Assembly: GCA_030323885.1 (NCBI GenBank)
Contig: CM059194.1
Coordinates: 4,379,691 to 4,443,690 of the forward strand
DNA: 64,000 nt
Source: Branchipolynoe longqiensis
Lineage: Eukaryota; Annelida; Polychaeta; Phyllodocida; Polynoidae
Direction of reading: 5' to 3'
The notes under the pieces are model-generated. The model searched no databases, was not told the origin of the DNA, and saw nothing but the letters and a program-made list of their open reading frames with translations. The position numbers and the translations under genes are program-made. Numbering within the stretch: the first letter of the stretch is position 1; every line of letters begins with the position of its first letter. Of this stretch, positions 1 through 11,189 are shown one piece after another.

Positions 1-65
1 AAAGGGGGAGAGGGGAGAGGGGAGAGAGAAGGAGAGGGGTAGAGGGGGGAGGAGAGAGGGGAGCG
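1..65. repeat. polypurine low-complexity tract
   Basis: The window opens with an almost pure G/A stretch. It is simple sequence with no coding potential, and it continues to the left of the window. Confidence 0.8.
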
Positions 66-175
66 CGGGACATATGCGTCCTGTCCGACCCTAGCTTAAC
101 CCCAGAAGTGGAACCGCCGAGCTGAGACTGTCCGAACTGCACATAAGACACAAGTTGGCGCCATACTTAATGTTA

Positions 176-1045
176 TGGGGCTGTCACACTACAACATTTC
201 TCTCCAACACGCGTCGACGTGTGTCATTTTTTGCCGAAAAGTCAGGAAACGTCGGGAAACGCTAGGGAGATGTTATGTGAACGTTGGTACACGTCGGTAC
301 ACGTCGGTACACTATCCTCGACGTTGACAGTCACCGCAGGACGTCGGCGAGCGTAGCAGGTCGCTAGATGTTTTTAGCATGTCAAAAAAAAACTATGACC
401 GACAGCACGCGCAAATTTATGGGTAAGAACGATACGAGGACGTTAGGTGTATTCAAAACACGCCCAAAGCACGTTAGAAGAATGCTGGCAGGACTTTGCG
501 TAACGTCGATTGACGTTGATATTGTGTTGATATTGTTTTAAACGATTGGGTGCGTTCGGTCAGCGCGTCCGTAACGTTCGCTGGACGTGGGCACCCTGTC
601 AGTGTTCAGGGAGCATTTATCGATACTTTGGACATTGTGTCGGTGTGTACCGCATTCCATTAACGTTGGGGGGGGGAGTACTGATAGCATTATGATAGCG
701 TTCTGATAACGTTCTGCTAGCATTTTGTGAACAATTATGGAACGGTTAGCGAACGCGTCGTCAGCTCACACAGCTTGAGTATATAAAGGCGCAATGTTGA
801 CGTAACGCTCTCCACATGCCACGCGCGCCCCCCCATCGTTGCGACAACCTGACAATTCCAAATTGTTTTTGTATTGCTGAACCGTCAACACCCGTTGGCC
901 GCGCGCTAACAACACGCTACTCACATGCAGCGCCAACGTCCAATTTCCCCATATTTCCCCTAAAAGTTTAACGTTTCTTGACGCTTTAATTTTATTTTCA
1001 ATGCTGACCGGCCGCCGGAATAAGCATCGTAGTGTGACAGCCCCA
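176..1045. mobile_element. Harbinger-like non-autonomous DNA transposon H1 (870 bp)
   Basis: The terminal inverted repeats are TGGGGCTGTCACACTAC at the left and its complement at 1029-1045. The element is flanked on both sides by TTA (173-175 and 1046-1048). A 3-bp TTA target duplication is characteristic of the PIF/Harbinger superfamily. No transposase frame is visible inside. The interior is rich in short CGTCGGTACA-type repeats (283-312), and its small ORFs look random. Movement would have needed a transposase from elsewhere. The superfamily is inferred from the duplication length and sequence. Confidence 0.7.
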
Positions 1046-1386
1046 TTACTGAAATAATGCATCAGCAGCCTGCCAATGCTAGCCAGTGATACATTGGCAT
1101 TTGCCTAGCTGTAATTCGTCACCCAGCAAAATACGGTAATATTTCCCCCCATCATGTGACCAATTGCAACTGCACTGAATTATCCTAGCCTTACCTACTT
1201 CAACCTACATGGGGTCACATGTATTTAATGAAACACTAGATTAAAAACTCACTTGAAAGAAATGAAGATGAAAGCAAAACTATGAAATATGATAAATATG
1301 CAGAACTGTTGATTAACAATTAATGAGATGGAACCTTTGTAATGTGTGTGCATCTTGAAACTGTACAGCCACTCACACTTGGCATG

Positions 1387-1460
1387 TCCTGGATGTTTGT
1401 TGCTTGTTGTTGTTGTTTTCCTCCTAGCAACATCTAAGGTCATATCAGGACGGGTCATGT
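1387..1460 (-). mobile_element. SINE-A 3' fragment
   Basis: The TTGTTGTTTT...CTAGCAACATCTAAGGTCAT block is the reverse complement of the 3' tail shared by the full SINE-A copies elsewhere in the window (for example 23425-23762). Only the tail survives. Confidence 0.75.
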
Positions 1461-1699
1461 CCTGGAAGAAAGGCATCTATCATGGCACGATTCATGCTGA
1501 TATCATTCACTGGTGATCTTTATATCGCCAAAGGTGAATGAACTAAATGACATATTAACTTGCTCTATTCATTCAAATTAAGATCATCATATTTATCTAC
1601 CCCGCAGAGTTAGGATATTTGTTGGTGGTTCTCTCAAGATGCACCAGGCATCGAAGGAAACACAGAATGGCGATTAGCAGAATTACACAGCACTTGTCA

Positions 1700-1835
1700 A
1701 TAGTATTGTCATGGGTGGTGATGAAAATGGGAAATATTGCGCCTAGACGGAACTCGAACCCACATCTCTTTGCATTGCAGGCCAGTGTGCTAGCCATTAT
1801 ACCACCTAGCCACGCTGATGTCACCACACCACAGC
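1700..1835 (-). mobile_element. tRNA-like SINE (SINE-C), copy 1
   Basis: Read on the minus strand, this block has an A-box-like TGGTATAATGGCTAGCAC and a B box GGTTCGAGTTC at tRNA spacing. It matches a second copy at 7590-7735, including the flanking TGATGAAAATGGG. The anticodon arm pairs poorly, so I read it as a tRNA-derived repeat head and not a functional tRNA gene. Confidence 0.6.
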
Positions 1836-1894
1836 TACGGATAATTATACTCATATAATTAGCTATACAGCACATATATATATTAAGTATATAT

Positions 1895-2045
1895 ATGGAT
1901 ATTGATAAACCCTTTATCGCGTGTAATAATGCCTGTAGTGTCCTGCACCCCCCCTCCCTATCCGGGTGGGGGGACCCATCATGCACCGCGCCGCCTCCTG
2001 CGCGGGGCCTAGCCTCTACTCGCTCGGAGGAATTCATACTATATA
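1895..2045 (+). repeat. dispersed repeat family D, copy 1
   Basis: The block running from GGATATTGATAAACCC to CTACTCGCTCGGA recurs at 28370-28465 in the same orientation and at 16190-16340 inverted. It has no coding potential and the family is unknown. Confidence 0.6.
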
Positions 2046-2392
2046 TATGATACTGTCTCAAAAGGTGCTAAGCAATATGGGACAAAACCTTGTCCATTGT
2101 AACGATCAACATACTATCTGCTTATGCATTTGCTCGGGATAAACTGATTTGTTTTGTACATGGCATTTCATAATCCCAATAGAATACGTATTGATTTGAG
2201 CAAATGTCCTTGTGTTTTCAGTGTAACTGTTTCTGTGCTGTTTTGTGTCAATCATTACAATGGACAAAAAGAGAAGAGTTATCACCTTTTGAGATAGGCT
2301 CATATACTTTTGAATTTATTATGTGGATAAGAGCATCCTCTTCATGTTTCTCTTTAACTAACTGAACCTCCTTGGCTCTCCTCCTTGCCTCC

Positions 2393-2447
2393 CCCGTCCT
2401 GGTATGACCTTAGATGTTGCTAGGACGTAAAACAACAACAAACAAAC
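2393..2447 (+). mobile_element. SINE-A 3' fragment
   Basis: CCTGGTATGACCTTAGATG followed by the ACAACAACAAACAAAC tail matches the 3' end of SINE-A. The tRNA-like head is missing. Confidence 0.75.
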
Positions 2448-2764
2448 CTCCCTGTCTCCTCTTCAGTGTGATCCAACTGTCACTCTGCTCACTTTTCCAA
2501 ACTTATGTTATATGAACATATCGGTAGACTTTTCCCTTTAACATATATGCACCTGGTTTCTAGAACACACCTGTTGCATATTTCCCAGAAAGTAAGACAT
2601 AAATAGAGGTGTAGAGTGTTCTGTGTGTCTCTATCATGAGTCTATGCGTGCCTGGAGCGTCCCGTACCAATGGTTGCACACGCGCATCTCTCAGGGGGTT
2701 TAACACATACCAAGCAACCTCCCGCGAATACAATGGAACCTAGCAACAAAGCCATGGCTGTTTT

Positions 2765-2806
2765 GAGTTTTACCTCCTAGCAACATCTACGGTCATTCAT
2801 AAATGG
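2765..2806 (-). mobile_element. short SINE-A tail fragment
   Basis: CCTAGCAACATCTACGGTCAT is a diverged, reverse-complement piece of the SINE-A 3' end. Confidence 0.5.
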
Positions 2807-2884
2807 CTACCGAGTTGTGACAGCACCCACAGGAAACCGCAATATAGTGCTGCGTTTCTGTGATGGAACATGAACAAACATATA

Positions 2885-3332
2885 CAGTAAAACCTCTCTA
2901 CCCGAACACCTTCATGGATGGTCCACTCCCCTATATCGATCGATTTATTTGGGGCCCAAGCGAGTGCTCATACAATACCATTGTAACAATAAAAAGACTC
3001 CCTAAAGCGACTACCTCCCTAAATTGACTATTTAAAGTCGGTCCCAGGGTTGGTCAACTTATGCCAGGTACACACCTACCGTTTATCCGCACCCACCTAC
3101 CGTTTACGATCTAAAACTGCCCAAAAGTTGGTAGGTGTGCGATACCCTAGCACATCTACCGATTGCGATTCGCGACTTAAAACTCAGTTTCAGGGCTAAA
3201 ACTGCTTGCTTGCGATTACGATTCGCGATTCAAAAAATGGATCGGCCTGTTTTCAGTCATAAGGTTGTCGCGGGTTTTAGTGCGAGAATCCTATATGGTA
3301 GGTGTGTACTTGGCATTAGAGAGGTTTTACTG
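2885..3332. mobile_element. pogo-like MITE M1 interrupted by H2
   Basis: It starts CAGTAAAACCTCTCTA right after a TA and ends AGAGAGGTTTTACTG, so it has about 16-bp inverted termini. The family recurs at 16419, 22963, 29120 and 63749. TA targets and CAGT termini fit the Tc1/mariner (pogo) superfamily. The inner part carries the GGTCCA...TGGTCGG palindromic motif seen in the other copies. A 254-bp Harbinger-like element sits inside it, so M1 itself is only about 190 bp. Confidence 0.7.
3062..3315. mobile_element. Harbinger-like MITE H2 nested in M1 (254 bp)
   Basis: The left end TGCCAGGTACACACCTACC mirrors the right end GGTAGGTGTGTACTTGGCA with one mismatch. TTA lies on both sides (3059-3061 and 3316-3318). 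The interior holds repeated GATTGCGATTCGCGA-type blocks and no ORF of note. Nesting shows that H2 landed after M1. Confidence 0.75.
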
Positions 3333-3445
3333 TGACTGAGACTCACCTACCGACTCAAAACAAACAAAGTGTATGTCGGACTTCCATTACCCTGTACTCA
3401 GTTGCAATCATAGAACTCTAAGCAGAGTTGGCCATGAAGTTGCCG

Positions 3446-3640
3446 GCGCGAGGGGACACCATATAGAATTTCTAGAAATTCTAGACCGTCCTTGTATACT
3501 TGTATGGGCTCTGAAGTTCAGCCTGCCTGGGGTGGGCTCCCCCTTCAGGAACACCCCAGGCAGGCTGAACTTCAGAGCCCTTACAAGTATACAAGGACGG
3601 TCTAGAATGTCTAGAAATTATATGTGGTGTCCCCTCGCGC
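3446..3640. repeat. near-perfect 195-nt foldback hairpin
   Basis: Left arm 3446-3534 and right arm 3552-3640 (89 nt each) are reverse complements with only a few mismatches, around a 17-nt loop. The loop-proximal 40 nt, containing GAAGTTCAGCCTGCCTGG, pair almost perfectly. No clear target duplication was found. It could be a very young foldback MITE or an inverted duplication. If transcribed, it would form a long double-stranded RNA. Confidence 0.85.
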
Positions 3641-3830
3641 TTGGCGCTCTTAGCGACTGCCTGAGATGTCGGTATCTTCAGCTCAATCCTGCGAAAAGGT
3701 GAGATGCCACAGGCAGAGATGCGGCTGGGTAGGTTTATGATATTAGGGAGCCTAGATGGTGTTACATTCAATAGCATTATTCTAGAATGAGAGAGATGCC
3801 GGGTGGAGTCCCGCTGGAGGTTGTGGTGTT

Positions 3831-4016
3831 CCTGTTTATTTGTAATATATTCACGACATGGGAGCCATGGCCAGGATTATATACATCCTTAACAATGTCA
3901 CAGTGCTCCTGGTTATTTGTAACATATTCACAACATGGGTGCCATGACCAGGATTATTTACATCCATAACCCTGTCACAGTGTTCCTGTTTATTTGTAAC
4001 ATATTCATGACCTACT
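3831..4016 (+). repeat. 77-bp tandem repeat, about 2.4 copies
   Basis: CCTGTTTATTTGTAA-type unit starts occur at 3831, 3908 and 3985, each followed by ATATTCAC/ATGACATGGG and CCAGGATTA. The copies differ at several sites. Confidence 0.8.
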
Positions 4017-4098
4017 GTTGACCCATCACCCGCACTCCTGACTTATTGCCCACACAGATCCTCATGATTATTCCTGGTGTATATTAGAATCTGTGCCT

Positions 4099-4303
4099 CA
4101 TCATCATCATCATCATCATGCTGTCGGTCACTATGCGACAAAGACTGCTTTCATTACTTAACTGCCACTCTTCATTTAGCTCTCTGCTGTGAGAGTGAAT
4201 TCCATGAGTCGGTCTTAATGTCTCTCAGCTTCAGGTTTCTCTTGATGCTATCCTTGAACCGGAGACAATGGTGCCCTCTCTTTCTGTAACCAGAAGACAG
4301 TTG
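4099..4303 (-). mobile_element. RTE-like LINE, 5'-truncated copy 3
   Basis: On the minus strand this is the last 205 bp of the LINE at 29799-30737. It encodes the same C-terminal residues (SSGYRKRG, KRNLKLRDIKTDSW) and the same 3' end with a (TGA)n tail, seen here as CATCATCAT. It lies between perfect 13-bp target duplications AGAATCTGTGCCT (4086-4098 and 4304-4316), which define a complete, severely 5'-truncated insertion. Confidence 0.9.
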
Positions 4304-4316
4304 AGAATCTGTGCCT

Positions 4317-4924
4317 ACAGCCCATTGAAACTGGGTTCTATGGTTGTTGCACACAGCTCAGTGTCTTTGGAATAGATGTTGCTTGTTTGAGTGTAGAAAG
4401 TGGAGTTTTCTCTAGGAGTGCTTCTCCAAGAGTGTTTCATCGGGGGTCGGTATGTCAGGTACAAGGAATGCAGGTGACTGGCCTCGCACAGCCAATCAGA
4501 CACCCTCTACAGCCTGGGTGGGCAACTGTCACTCAACCCCAGCCGCAGGTGGTGTCCATAATGTATGCAGGATGGCTGGCTGTGCTTGTCCATCAGTCCA
4601 GTGGCAACAGGTAGTTGCAAGCAGTTACAACAAACTTATATCAAGGCTTCTCTCCCCCAATGCACTCTTTCTGGTGCATAAAGGGAACATTTCAATAATT
4701 ATTAACTGTCTCTTAAGTATGAACATCCATCACAATCTTGGTCGCTATGTGTTATCACATTTCCACATAGGCACTAATGTCACAAAGCGAGTGGGGCACC
4801 CATTGCTTCTCTGTTACATAATCCTAGTCCCCACTCCATCGCCCGAGAATAATAATGTTCTTTGCCAATATATACATCCAAACCGAAAATCCGAAAAAAA
4901 AAGATTTTTGTGATAAGTTTTTTT
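4317..4924. other. no gene recognised
   Basis: The sequence is unique-looking. Its short overlapping frames lack any recognisable motif, and I see no clear repeat match. Confidence 0.5.
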
Positions 4925-6443
4925 ATTCTTCCCATAATGTGTAAGCTCCTGGGAGGGTGCTTGTTTTCAATGCTGGACAGCTGTGATGCTGGTTTGGTCT
5001 GGTCCTGCACTCCGGAGTATTTAGCTGATCTTTCTCAGGCCAACCTTTTGCGGTTTTGGGTGTTAGTAGTTTCTATATTAGTTTTTTTGAATTTTCAAAG
5101 TTTGTTCCTAACCTGTATATGATAATTTAGCCTACTATGTACATCTACCCAGATGACATACAGGCCTGCGGGAGAGGATGCCGTCCCATTGTGGTTTGTT
5201 ACAGCATCCTTTCACCCATGCCCAGTCCTTAGATAGTATACCTGTGTGCCAGAACACCCCTGGACCCTTCAGGACTGCAACTAGGTGGGATGGTTGTGTT
5301 GTAAGGTTAGCCATTTTGTATTTCAGGGTGAATCGGATGCATGACAGTGGCCTGCCCAGTTCTGCTTTGGTGTGTGCCAGTACACATACCCAGACGGACT
5401 TCACCCTATCATGATAGTCATTTCGATTTCCTTAGTACTTAGGAGGGCTAGTTTCCGTATTTGTAATATCTACTATCTTTTCTGGCCTGTCTTTTGCTTT
5501 ATTGTGCCAGAACACAGCAAGCAGTGACTGCACCTATGGTCAGGTGAGATATTATTCCTTCAGTAGGTGGTTGTGTATTACCCTATTTTTTTAAGAACCT
5601 TTTATAGTGGTCCAGACTTTTGATTGCCCATTGTTGTGTGGGTTGATTATTCCAGGCATGTGCCGCCATGGCCAGTACACTTCTCTCATAAATGTGTGTG
5701 TTACTTATTGCTGTCAGTAGCACTGGGGCCACCATTTGCTTGGTGTCCCTATGGGGGGGGGGGTTGCTGTGCAGCCTGGTTTTGTGGTGTAATGGTGTGC
5801 TAGTATTTTTAGGTGCTTTTCCCTTCTACTCGTTAGTACTGTTGCATTGCATTTTTGTGTGTAATTCTATTGTGGGATATATTTTGTGCACCTGAAGGCA
5901 TACTTTGAGGGCTATATTTTGTAGCACCTTTAATTTGTTTAATAGTTTTGTATTCCCTCCCATGTATACCACATCGCCATAGTCAAAGTAGGGGAGGATC
6001 ATGCCTTTATATATTTTAATTGCCATGTTTTCAGTCATGTAGTATCTCAGTTTAGCCAGTAGCCATATTGTATGGTTTACTTTTTTGATAGTATTTCTTA
6101 TGCAGAGGTCATAATTTAGGTGTCTGTCTAGATCCACTCCCATATATTGGTAGTTGTCTACTTGTTCCAGTTTGGTGTTTCCCAGAAGACACTTTATTTT
6201 ATCATTACTCCTTAGCCTGGTACCCAATAGTACTGTTTTCGACTTGCTGTTGTTTGTGGTTATCCTATTTACTTGGCACCACTCGATTAGTTTTTTTAGT
6301 GTTAGATTCAGTTTTGTTTCTATTTCTTCGGTTGCTTTGCCTGCGGAATATACCACCATGTCATCTGCATACAGTTGGATGTTTTCAATTTCTAGCCAGT
6401 TGTTTAGATCGTTAATATATATCCCGTCCGAATGCCCATGCAT
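4925..6443 (-). mobile_element. CR1/Jockey-group LINE, 5'-truncated
   Basis: A minus-strand non-LTR retrotransposon covers this interval. The RT part is at 5826-6443. The rest is decayed C-terminal coding and 3' UTR, ending near a T-rich run (a poly-A on the element strand) at about 4900-4930. The 3' UTR block with GCTTGTTTTCAATGCTGG recurs at 33025-33430. The 3' boundary is approximate. Confidence 0.65.
5826..6443 (-). pseudogene. LINE reverse transcriptase, palm C motif to thumb
   Basis: The 205-residue frame begins just before the catalytic motif, here LYADDMVVYS, so the essential Asp pair is intact. It then follows the usual non-LTR order: a KLIEWC-type helix, a TVLLGTR segment, YQYMGVDLD, and the thumb region ending LPYFDYGDVVY. 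The fingers and the N-terminal endonuclease are absent because the element is 5'-truncated. The frame closes after about 200 codons and later coding is not recoverable. The intact element would copy its RNA by target-primed reverse transcription. This piece cannot act alone. The CR1/L2/Jockey grouping comes from motif style and is not certain. Confidence 0.8.
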
Positions 6444-6449
6444 TGTATG

Positions 6450-7465
6450 TTAACTTTATGTACAATCTCCCCTGTATTGTCCAGTTATCCGCTAGTCACT
6501 GTCAAGGCTTTACTTCACAATTTTTCTATCTTTTCCCAGTTCTCCACCACCCTGAGTACCCATTCCCATCTACTAGTTTAACATTAATTGTTTAGACAAG
6601 AACAGGCCCAAAAGCTATGCCAGAACAACAGGACACTCTCCCAACCCCTGTGTACAATTCCAGAGTGCATGTAAAACGGCTGGAAGGCCAGTGCTCCGCG
6701 CTGACACTACACTTGTTCAGATGAATAAACACTTGTGAAAAAAAAAAATGTGCCTCAAAATTGCATGGGAGAAAATGTGTTATGTTAATTAACGCAAATT
6801 TGACAATCTCAAACTTTCATGCGTATTTTAATGTAGGCATCTAAATCTGATTAACAAAACTAACAGAATAAATACCAGTAACCTTTCACCAGGAATATGG
6901 AATTAAGTCCCCACCAATCAATCAATCACTCAATCAACCGATTGATCAACGTTGCGGAATTGCCATCGCGACTATACTTGAGCGTGGTTTTGAAAATTGT
7001 TTCAAGAGGAGACGGGGCAGCATTGGTGAGAATGCAGTTGAGCGCTGCTTCGTGACTTACTGATGTCGACTCATCCCTTTCTCCTTTGACCCATACTTCC
7101 TGTCTCCCAACCGTCACAGCGCATGCTCAGCTGGGTCATGTTTGGATCACCCTCACATGCAACCTTTTCCAGCATTACTCCTAGACCACAAACTTCTCTG
7201 CTGGCATACCCACCCATACACACTATAGTACCATGATATGTTATTCATGGTAAACCATAAATTTGTCTACTATCCGTTGATTCAGGAAAGGTAGGCTTTC
7301 AATACTGGGAGTCGAACCCATATTTAAGTCATCCCAGGACAGGTAGCCTCAACATTAGGTATAATAAACAATTATATAATTTTAAAGAAATTATTTAAAA
7401 AAAAAGAAAATCTAGGCCCCATTATGTAACCACTTGCATATGTGGTGTTAGATGTGGGGAGGTTA
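6450..7465. other. intergenic, no gene recognised
   Basis: This is AT-rich sequence with a short CAATCAATCAAT-like run at 6915-6945. Nothing codes convincingly and I see no strong repeat match. Confidence 0.5.
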
Positions 7466-7467
7466 TT

Positions 7468-7950
7468 GGACGCGGTGGCCGAATGGGTAGAGCTCAGGCC
7501 TCCCATATGGAAGGTCGGGAGTTCAATTCCTGGTCGAGTCAAACCAATAACTTACAACATAGATATATGTCGCTTCCTAGGCAGGCGCTTGGTATTGTCA
7601 TGGGGGTGATGAAAATGGGGAATATTGCACCTAGAGTGGGACTCGAATCTACGTTAGTACATATCTTTGCATTCCGGCCAGTGTGCTCACCAGTCAACCC
7701 GCTAGGCTCCCTGATGGCACCACACTACCCACACCCACCTCTCTATGTGGATCCTTGCCTGAGAGCTCAGTGCCGACTACTATCGTAGTATTAGGACAGG
7801 GCAAGCACGGGTTGGCTGAGTGTCAGGATAATGTGACCGAGTGGGATATCAGCTCAATGTGCTGGTCGCCTGGTTTCCGAGTGGGCCAACACTATAAAAT
7901 CAACATGAGTGCGCACTGTCACAAGTCGGTAACCTGGAAATAAAGCTCCA
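7468..7950 (+). mobile_element. SINE-A copy split by SINE-C
   Basis: The tRNA-like head GGTGGCCGAATGGGTAGAGC and B box GAGTTCAATTCC are at 7470-7545. The SINE-A body (GTTGGCTGAGTGTCAGGATAA and onward) resumes near 7741 and runs to CACTGTCACAAGTCGGTAACC. The interruption at about 7590-7735 is a second tRNA-like repeat. Confidence 0.75.
7590..7735 (-). mobile_element. SINE-C copy 2, inserted in SINE-A
   Basis: It shares TATTGTCATGGGNGGTGATG, TTTGCATT and GGCCAGTGTGCT with the copy at 1700-1835, on the same strand. Its position inside SINE-A makes it the younger insertion. Confidence 0.6.
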
Positions 7951-7993
7951 ACGAACGAAAATAACCTCACTGAATCAGGTTGGAGAGCTTACT

Positions 7994-8610
7994 TCGGTTT
8001 AGCTATGGTGGTTTGACCACCGAGTTAATTATCAAGGTCGAATTTTATATAATATTAATGTGCAGTTTGACAAAATTGGCTCTGACACATTGAGTTTTGG
8101 GATGTTTTCATATTGGAATACATCACTAGAAAGTAAACAAATATATATTTCTGAATATTTCTAGGACATTTAGTTGGGACCGGATTGAGTAAATTGGTAG
8201 TGAATATTAATAAATAATTCATTAGTTACAACAAATGTCTACAGGCCAGAACTGCCGATGATAGTATTGTGTTGGTATAGCCATATATCCCAAACAATAG
8301 GGCACCTCCAGTCAACCATGAGGGTATATGCTGCTATGTGGCCCACTCACATACTTCCACTTGCCAATGGGGGAGGTCTTGTGGGGACTGGTACATCATT
8401 TAGATGTATTTTTTGTATACCACTATATATATGAACAATATATGATTCACTGTGATCATGCATTTGTAACATAATCACCACAATTATGGTTTATCTTGAT
8501 GGTACAGGAACCTCACGAAAAACTAACCATGAATATTATTGCATATACATTTGATTTATTTTATTGTTGGTTATCACTTTTATTTTCTATTCACATTATT
8601 TGAGGGGAGG
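7994..8610 (+). repeat. repeat family R, copy 1
   Basis: It begins CAGGTTGGAGAGCTTAC and ends in TTTATTTTATTGTTGGTTATCAC. It matches, over about 600 bp, the two inverted arms of the composite at 23908-28053. It is non-coding. Here it stands alone, with no inverted partner nearby, so it is either half of a composite or a solo end. Confidence 0.8.
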
Positions 8611-8652
8611 TCGGGTGCCGGGAGGCCGGGAGGCACGGCGCCGGGAGGCTAA
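8605..8652 (+). repeat. GCCGGGAGGCC GC-rich repeat
   Basis: Short GCCGGGAGGCCGGGAGG units follow directly after family R. The same motif follows family R at 24545 and 24750 and its duplicate at 25380. It occurs inverted at 10621-10680 and 12180-12300. Confidence 0.7.
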
Positions 8653-8762
8653 TATGACCTTAGATATCACTAGGAGATCAAGTGCCAATAAACTCTATGT
8701 GATATTATAATAACCCTATATAGTGCTGATTCGCTTCGCAATACATTTTAGGAATTGCTTTA

Positions 8763-9332
8763 AGCTGCGAACACACTGGACGCGTAACTGGCGCGTGCGT
8801 CAAGCATCGCGCGTGCGTCAAAAATCAAAATGTATGTAATGAAGAGAACCCGAACACACTGGCGCGTGCGTTTCTCATGCGTGCATCGCGCGTGCTTCAC
8901 AAATCGCTTTTGGAGCGATTTTTACACTTGACGCGTGATGATGCGTGGCTTTTGACCGAATTTGTGTGGTTAGAACACATGTTTGGACCATCCTACATGT
9001 TTGGACCATCCCAGTTTTTCATATATCATATGGAGACTGCTTCCTAACAGGTAGTTGCTTTTGATAGTCATTGGAGCACATGTTTGGACCGTCCTACTCT
9101 TCCCATCTGTTCGTTGTTGGTTGGTTGTTGGTTGGTTGTGGATTGGTTGTTGGTCGGTTGGTTGTTGGTTGGTTGTCGATTAGTTGTGTGTTGGTTGGTT
9201 GTTGGTTGGTTGTTGGTTGATTAGACGCGTGGCAGACGCGTCCAGTGTGTTCACTATTTGCGGGTGAGAACCGCATGACGCCCGCTTGTACTTGACGCAC
9301 ACGCGACGCACGCGTCCAGTGTGTTCGCAGCT
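8763..9332. mobile_element. Harbinger-like non-autonomous element H3 (570 bp)
   Basis: The termini AGCTGCGAACACACTGGACG and their complement at 9313-9332 are perfect over at least 20 bp. TTA lies on both sides (8760-8762 and 9333-9335). The sub-terminal regions are packed with GCGCGTGCGTCA-like repeats, a common Harbinger feature. There is no transposase frame. The interior has three TGTTTGGACC(A/G)TCC units (8978-9100) and a GGTT minisatellite. Confidence 0.8.
9108..9222 (+). repeat. (GGTTGTTGGTTG)n minisatellite inside H3
   Basis: About 115 bp of near-pure GGTTGTTGGTTG units. The minus frame is a low-complexity N/Q/P/T run and not a gene. Confidence 0.85.
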
Positions 9333-9354
9333 TTAAGCTACGAAGACAGCGGAC

Positions 9355-9640
9355 GCGACTTTACCCGATTTCACTTTACCCGACCTGAAAATTACCTGAC
9401 TTGACTTCACCCTACCTGACTTTACCCGGCCTGACTTTAGCCGATAATGTCAATGATAATGCCAATAATAAAGAAAATAGTATAGTCATAATAACGATGA
9501 TAATAATAATAGTGACCATTTTACTGATACTACTAATAATGACAATAATAATGATGACAATTTAATGACAATAATAATGACAATAATAATAATAATGATA
9601 ATACTAATAATGACAGTAACAATAATACTGATATACATAT
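9355..9640 (+). repeat. CGACTTTACC minisatellite followed by (ATAATA)n
   Basis: Irregular 13-15 bp units of the (C)CTGACTTTACCCGA type (9355-9440) are followed by AAT/ATG-rich simple sequence to 9640. Both components recur at 26640-27180 in the opposite order. Confidence 0.75.
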
Positions 9641-9689
9641 GATGTGGTCGGTCCTGGAACAATACTGGGACTGACCAGTATGCTTGCGT

Positions 9690-10310
9690 GCTTGCTTGTG
9701 CAGTTGTTTGTAACCTTACACCGGTCACTGGTTGCAGAACTGCAACATTATAGAGAGGCTCCGATAACTCAGCCCAATCTTTGGTTGAAGATTCATCTTC
9801 AGTAGGGATGGTTGTAGAAGCTGGGGACATCTTTACAATATTGAAACGGCGAAGCATTGGGGTGGCACCGAATCTCTCCAGTCCAGCGGTAGCATAGCAG
9901 TCGTATCCAGTCAACAGCAGCGAGGGTTTAGGAGAAAAGGACAGGCAAAGGGGGGTACATCGGTTCCAGCAACAAGAACAAGAGAATGAAGATAAGGTAC
10001 AGGGCCCCACCCAAGCACACAACTGCCCTGGTCAGGGTGAGAAGTTTGCCTGTGAGAAATAGAAAGGGTAGAGTCTAGGAGAGAGAAATGATGAGAGTTG
10101 AGTCAAAGGATCGTGTCTATTTGCTCCATGGTGACCAACCAGCGAGCTAAAGACACCGACAGAGTAAGAGTAAAAAGTGAAATGCTGGCGGGCTCCCCCT
10201 CCTGGAACTCTTTTCAGAGCAAGGCCAGCAGAGCAAGGCCAGCAGAGAGGAGATAGAGAGAGGTCTGGACGAAGTGGAGTCCGGATAGCAAGTCACCAGT
10301 ATGTGGTTTG
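9690..10310 (+). repeat. dispersed repeat family E, copy 1
   Basis: It shares with 22090-22495 a long colinear block that includes AGAAAGGGTAGAGT, GAGAGTTGAGTCAA, TGGTGACCA and CTCCCCCTCCTGGAACTCTT. It is non-coding, its class is unknown and its ends are approximate. Confidence 0.65.
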
Positions 10311-10343
10311 AGACTCATTATATCCTCTAGGATCTGAGCATAT

Positions 10344-10363
10344 GGGGGGGGGGGGGGGGGGGG
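10344..10363 (+). repeat. 20-bp homopolymer G
   Basis: An uninterrupted run of 20 G. It is a potential quadruplex on the plus strand and a likely site of assembly length error. Confidence 0.9.
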
Positions 10364-10379
10364 TGACATCACAGCCACT

Positions 10380-11185
10380 TGGAATAGATATGAGGGTGGA
10401 TTGGATTTGGGAGGATTACTGTGAAAGATTTAGCAACATTGATAAGTTCTTCTTCACTTTATATTATGATAATATTAAGCATAAATAGTAACAAGGTAAG
10501 AGGACACTCCTCAATATCTCAGCTTTCAGTCATCCATCAATATAGCAGACTTGGTAAGTTCTTCACTTTATATTGCAATAATAGTGTGCATAATATCTAG
10601 CACGTTAGGAGGCCACCTATTCAGATCCCAGCCTCCCGCTTCCGGGCCTCCCGGCATCCCGGCGCCGGGACCACCCAGCCCCCAGGGACATTTGACTGTG
10701 GACCTTATTTGAATGTATTTCATATTTCATTGCTGTCATTATTAGCGTCATGATTATTATCCTTGGTGTCATTAGATTGTTGTTGTTATTATTGACATTA
10801 TTACCATTATAGTGTTGTAATTATCAGTGTCAGTATTATCGTTATTATTGTTATTATTATCGTTATTATGTATATACACATGTAGAATGGAACACCATTT
10901 CTTGTTTTATTCAGTATTTAGACATATCATTAAATTTGTAATAATATGTCTAAATCGAAATGTATTTCATCAAATCATTAAATCAATTTCATGATATGGT
11001 TAAATATAGTACACTTAGACATATGTTTAAATGTATTTAGACAGATCATCAAATTGATTTGATGATATACACACATAATTAATCATATTATTAAATCGAG
11101 TTGATGATCTCTTCAAATCGATTTGATGATCTGTTTAAATAGAACTTAGTTGACTCCTAGATAATGAATATTCCCTGCACGTCGG
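10380..11185. other. AT-rich intergenic DNA with GC-rich and palindromic patches
   Basis: There is no gene here. 10621-10680 is an inverted copy of the GCCGGGAGGCC repeat, 10740-10870 is ATT-rich simple sequence, and 10960-11145 repeats near-palindromes around ATCAAATTGATTTGAT. Confidence 0.6.
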
Positions 11186-11189
11186 ATAA

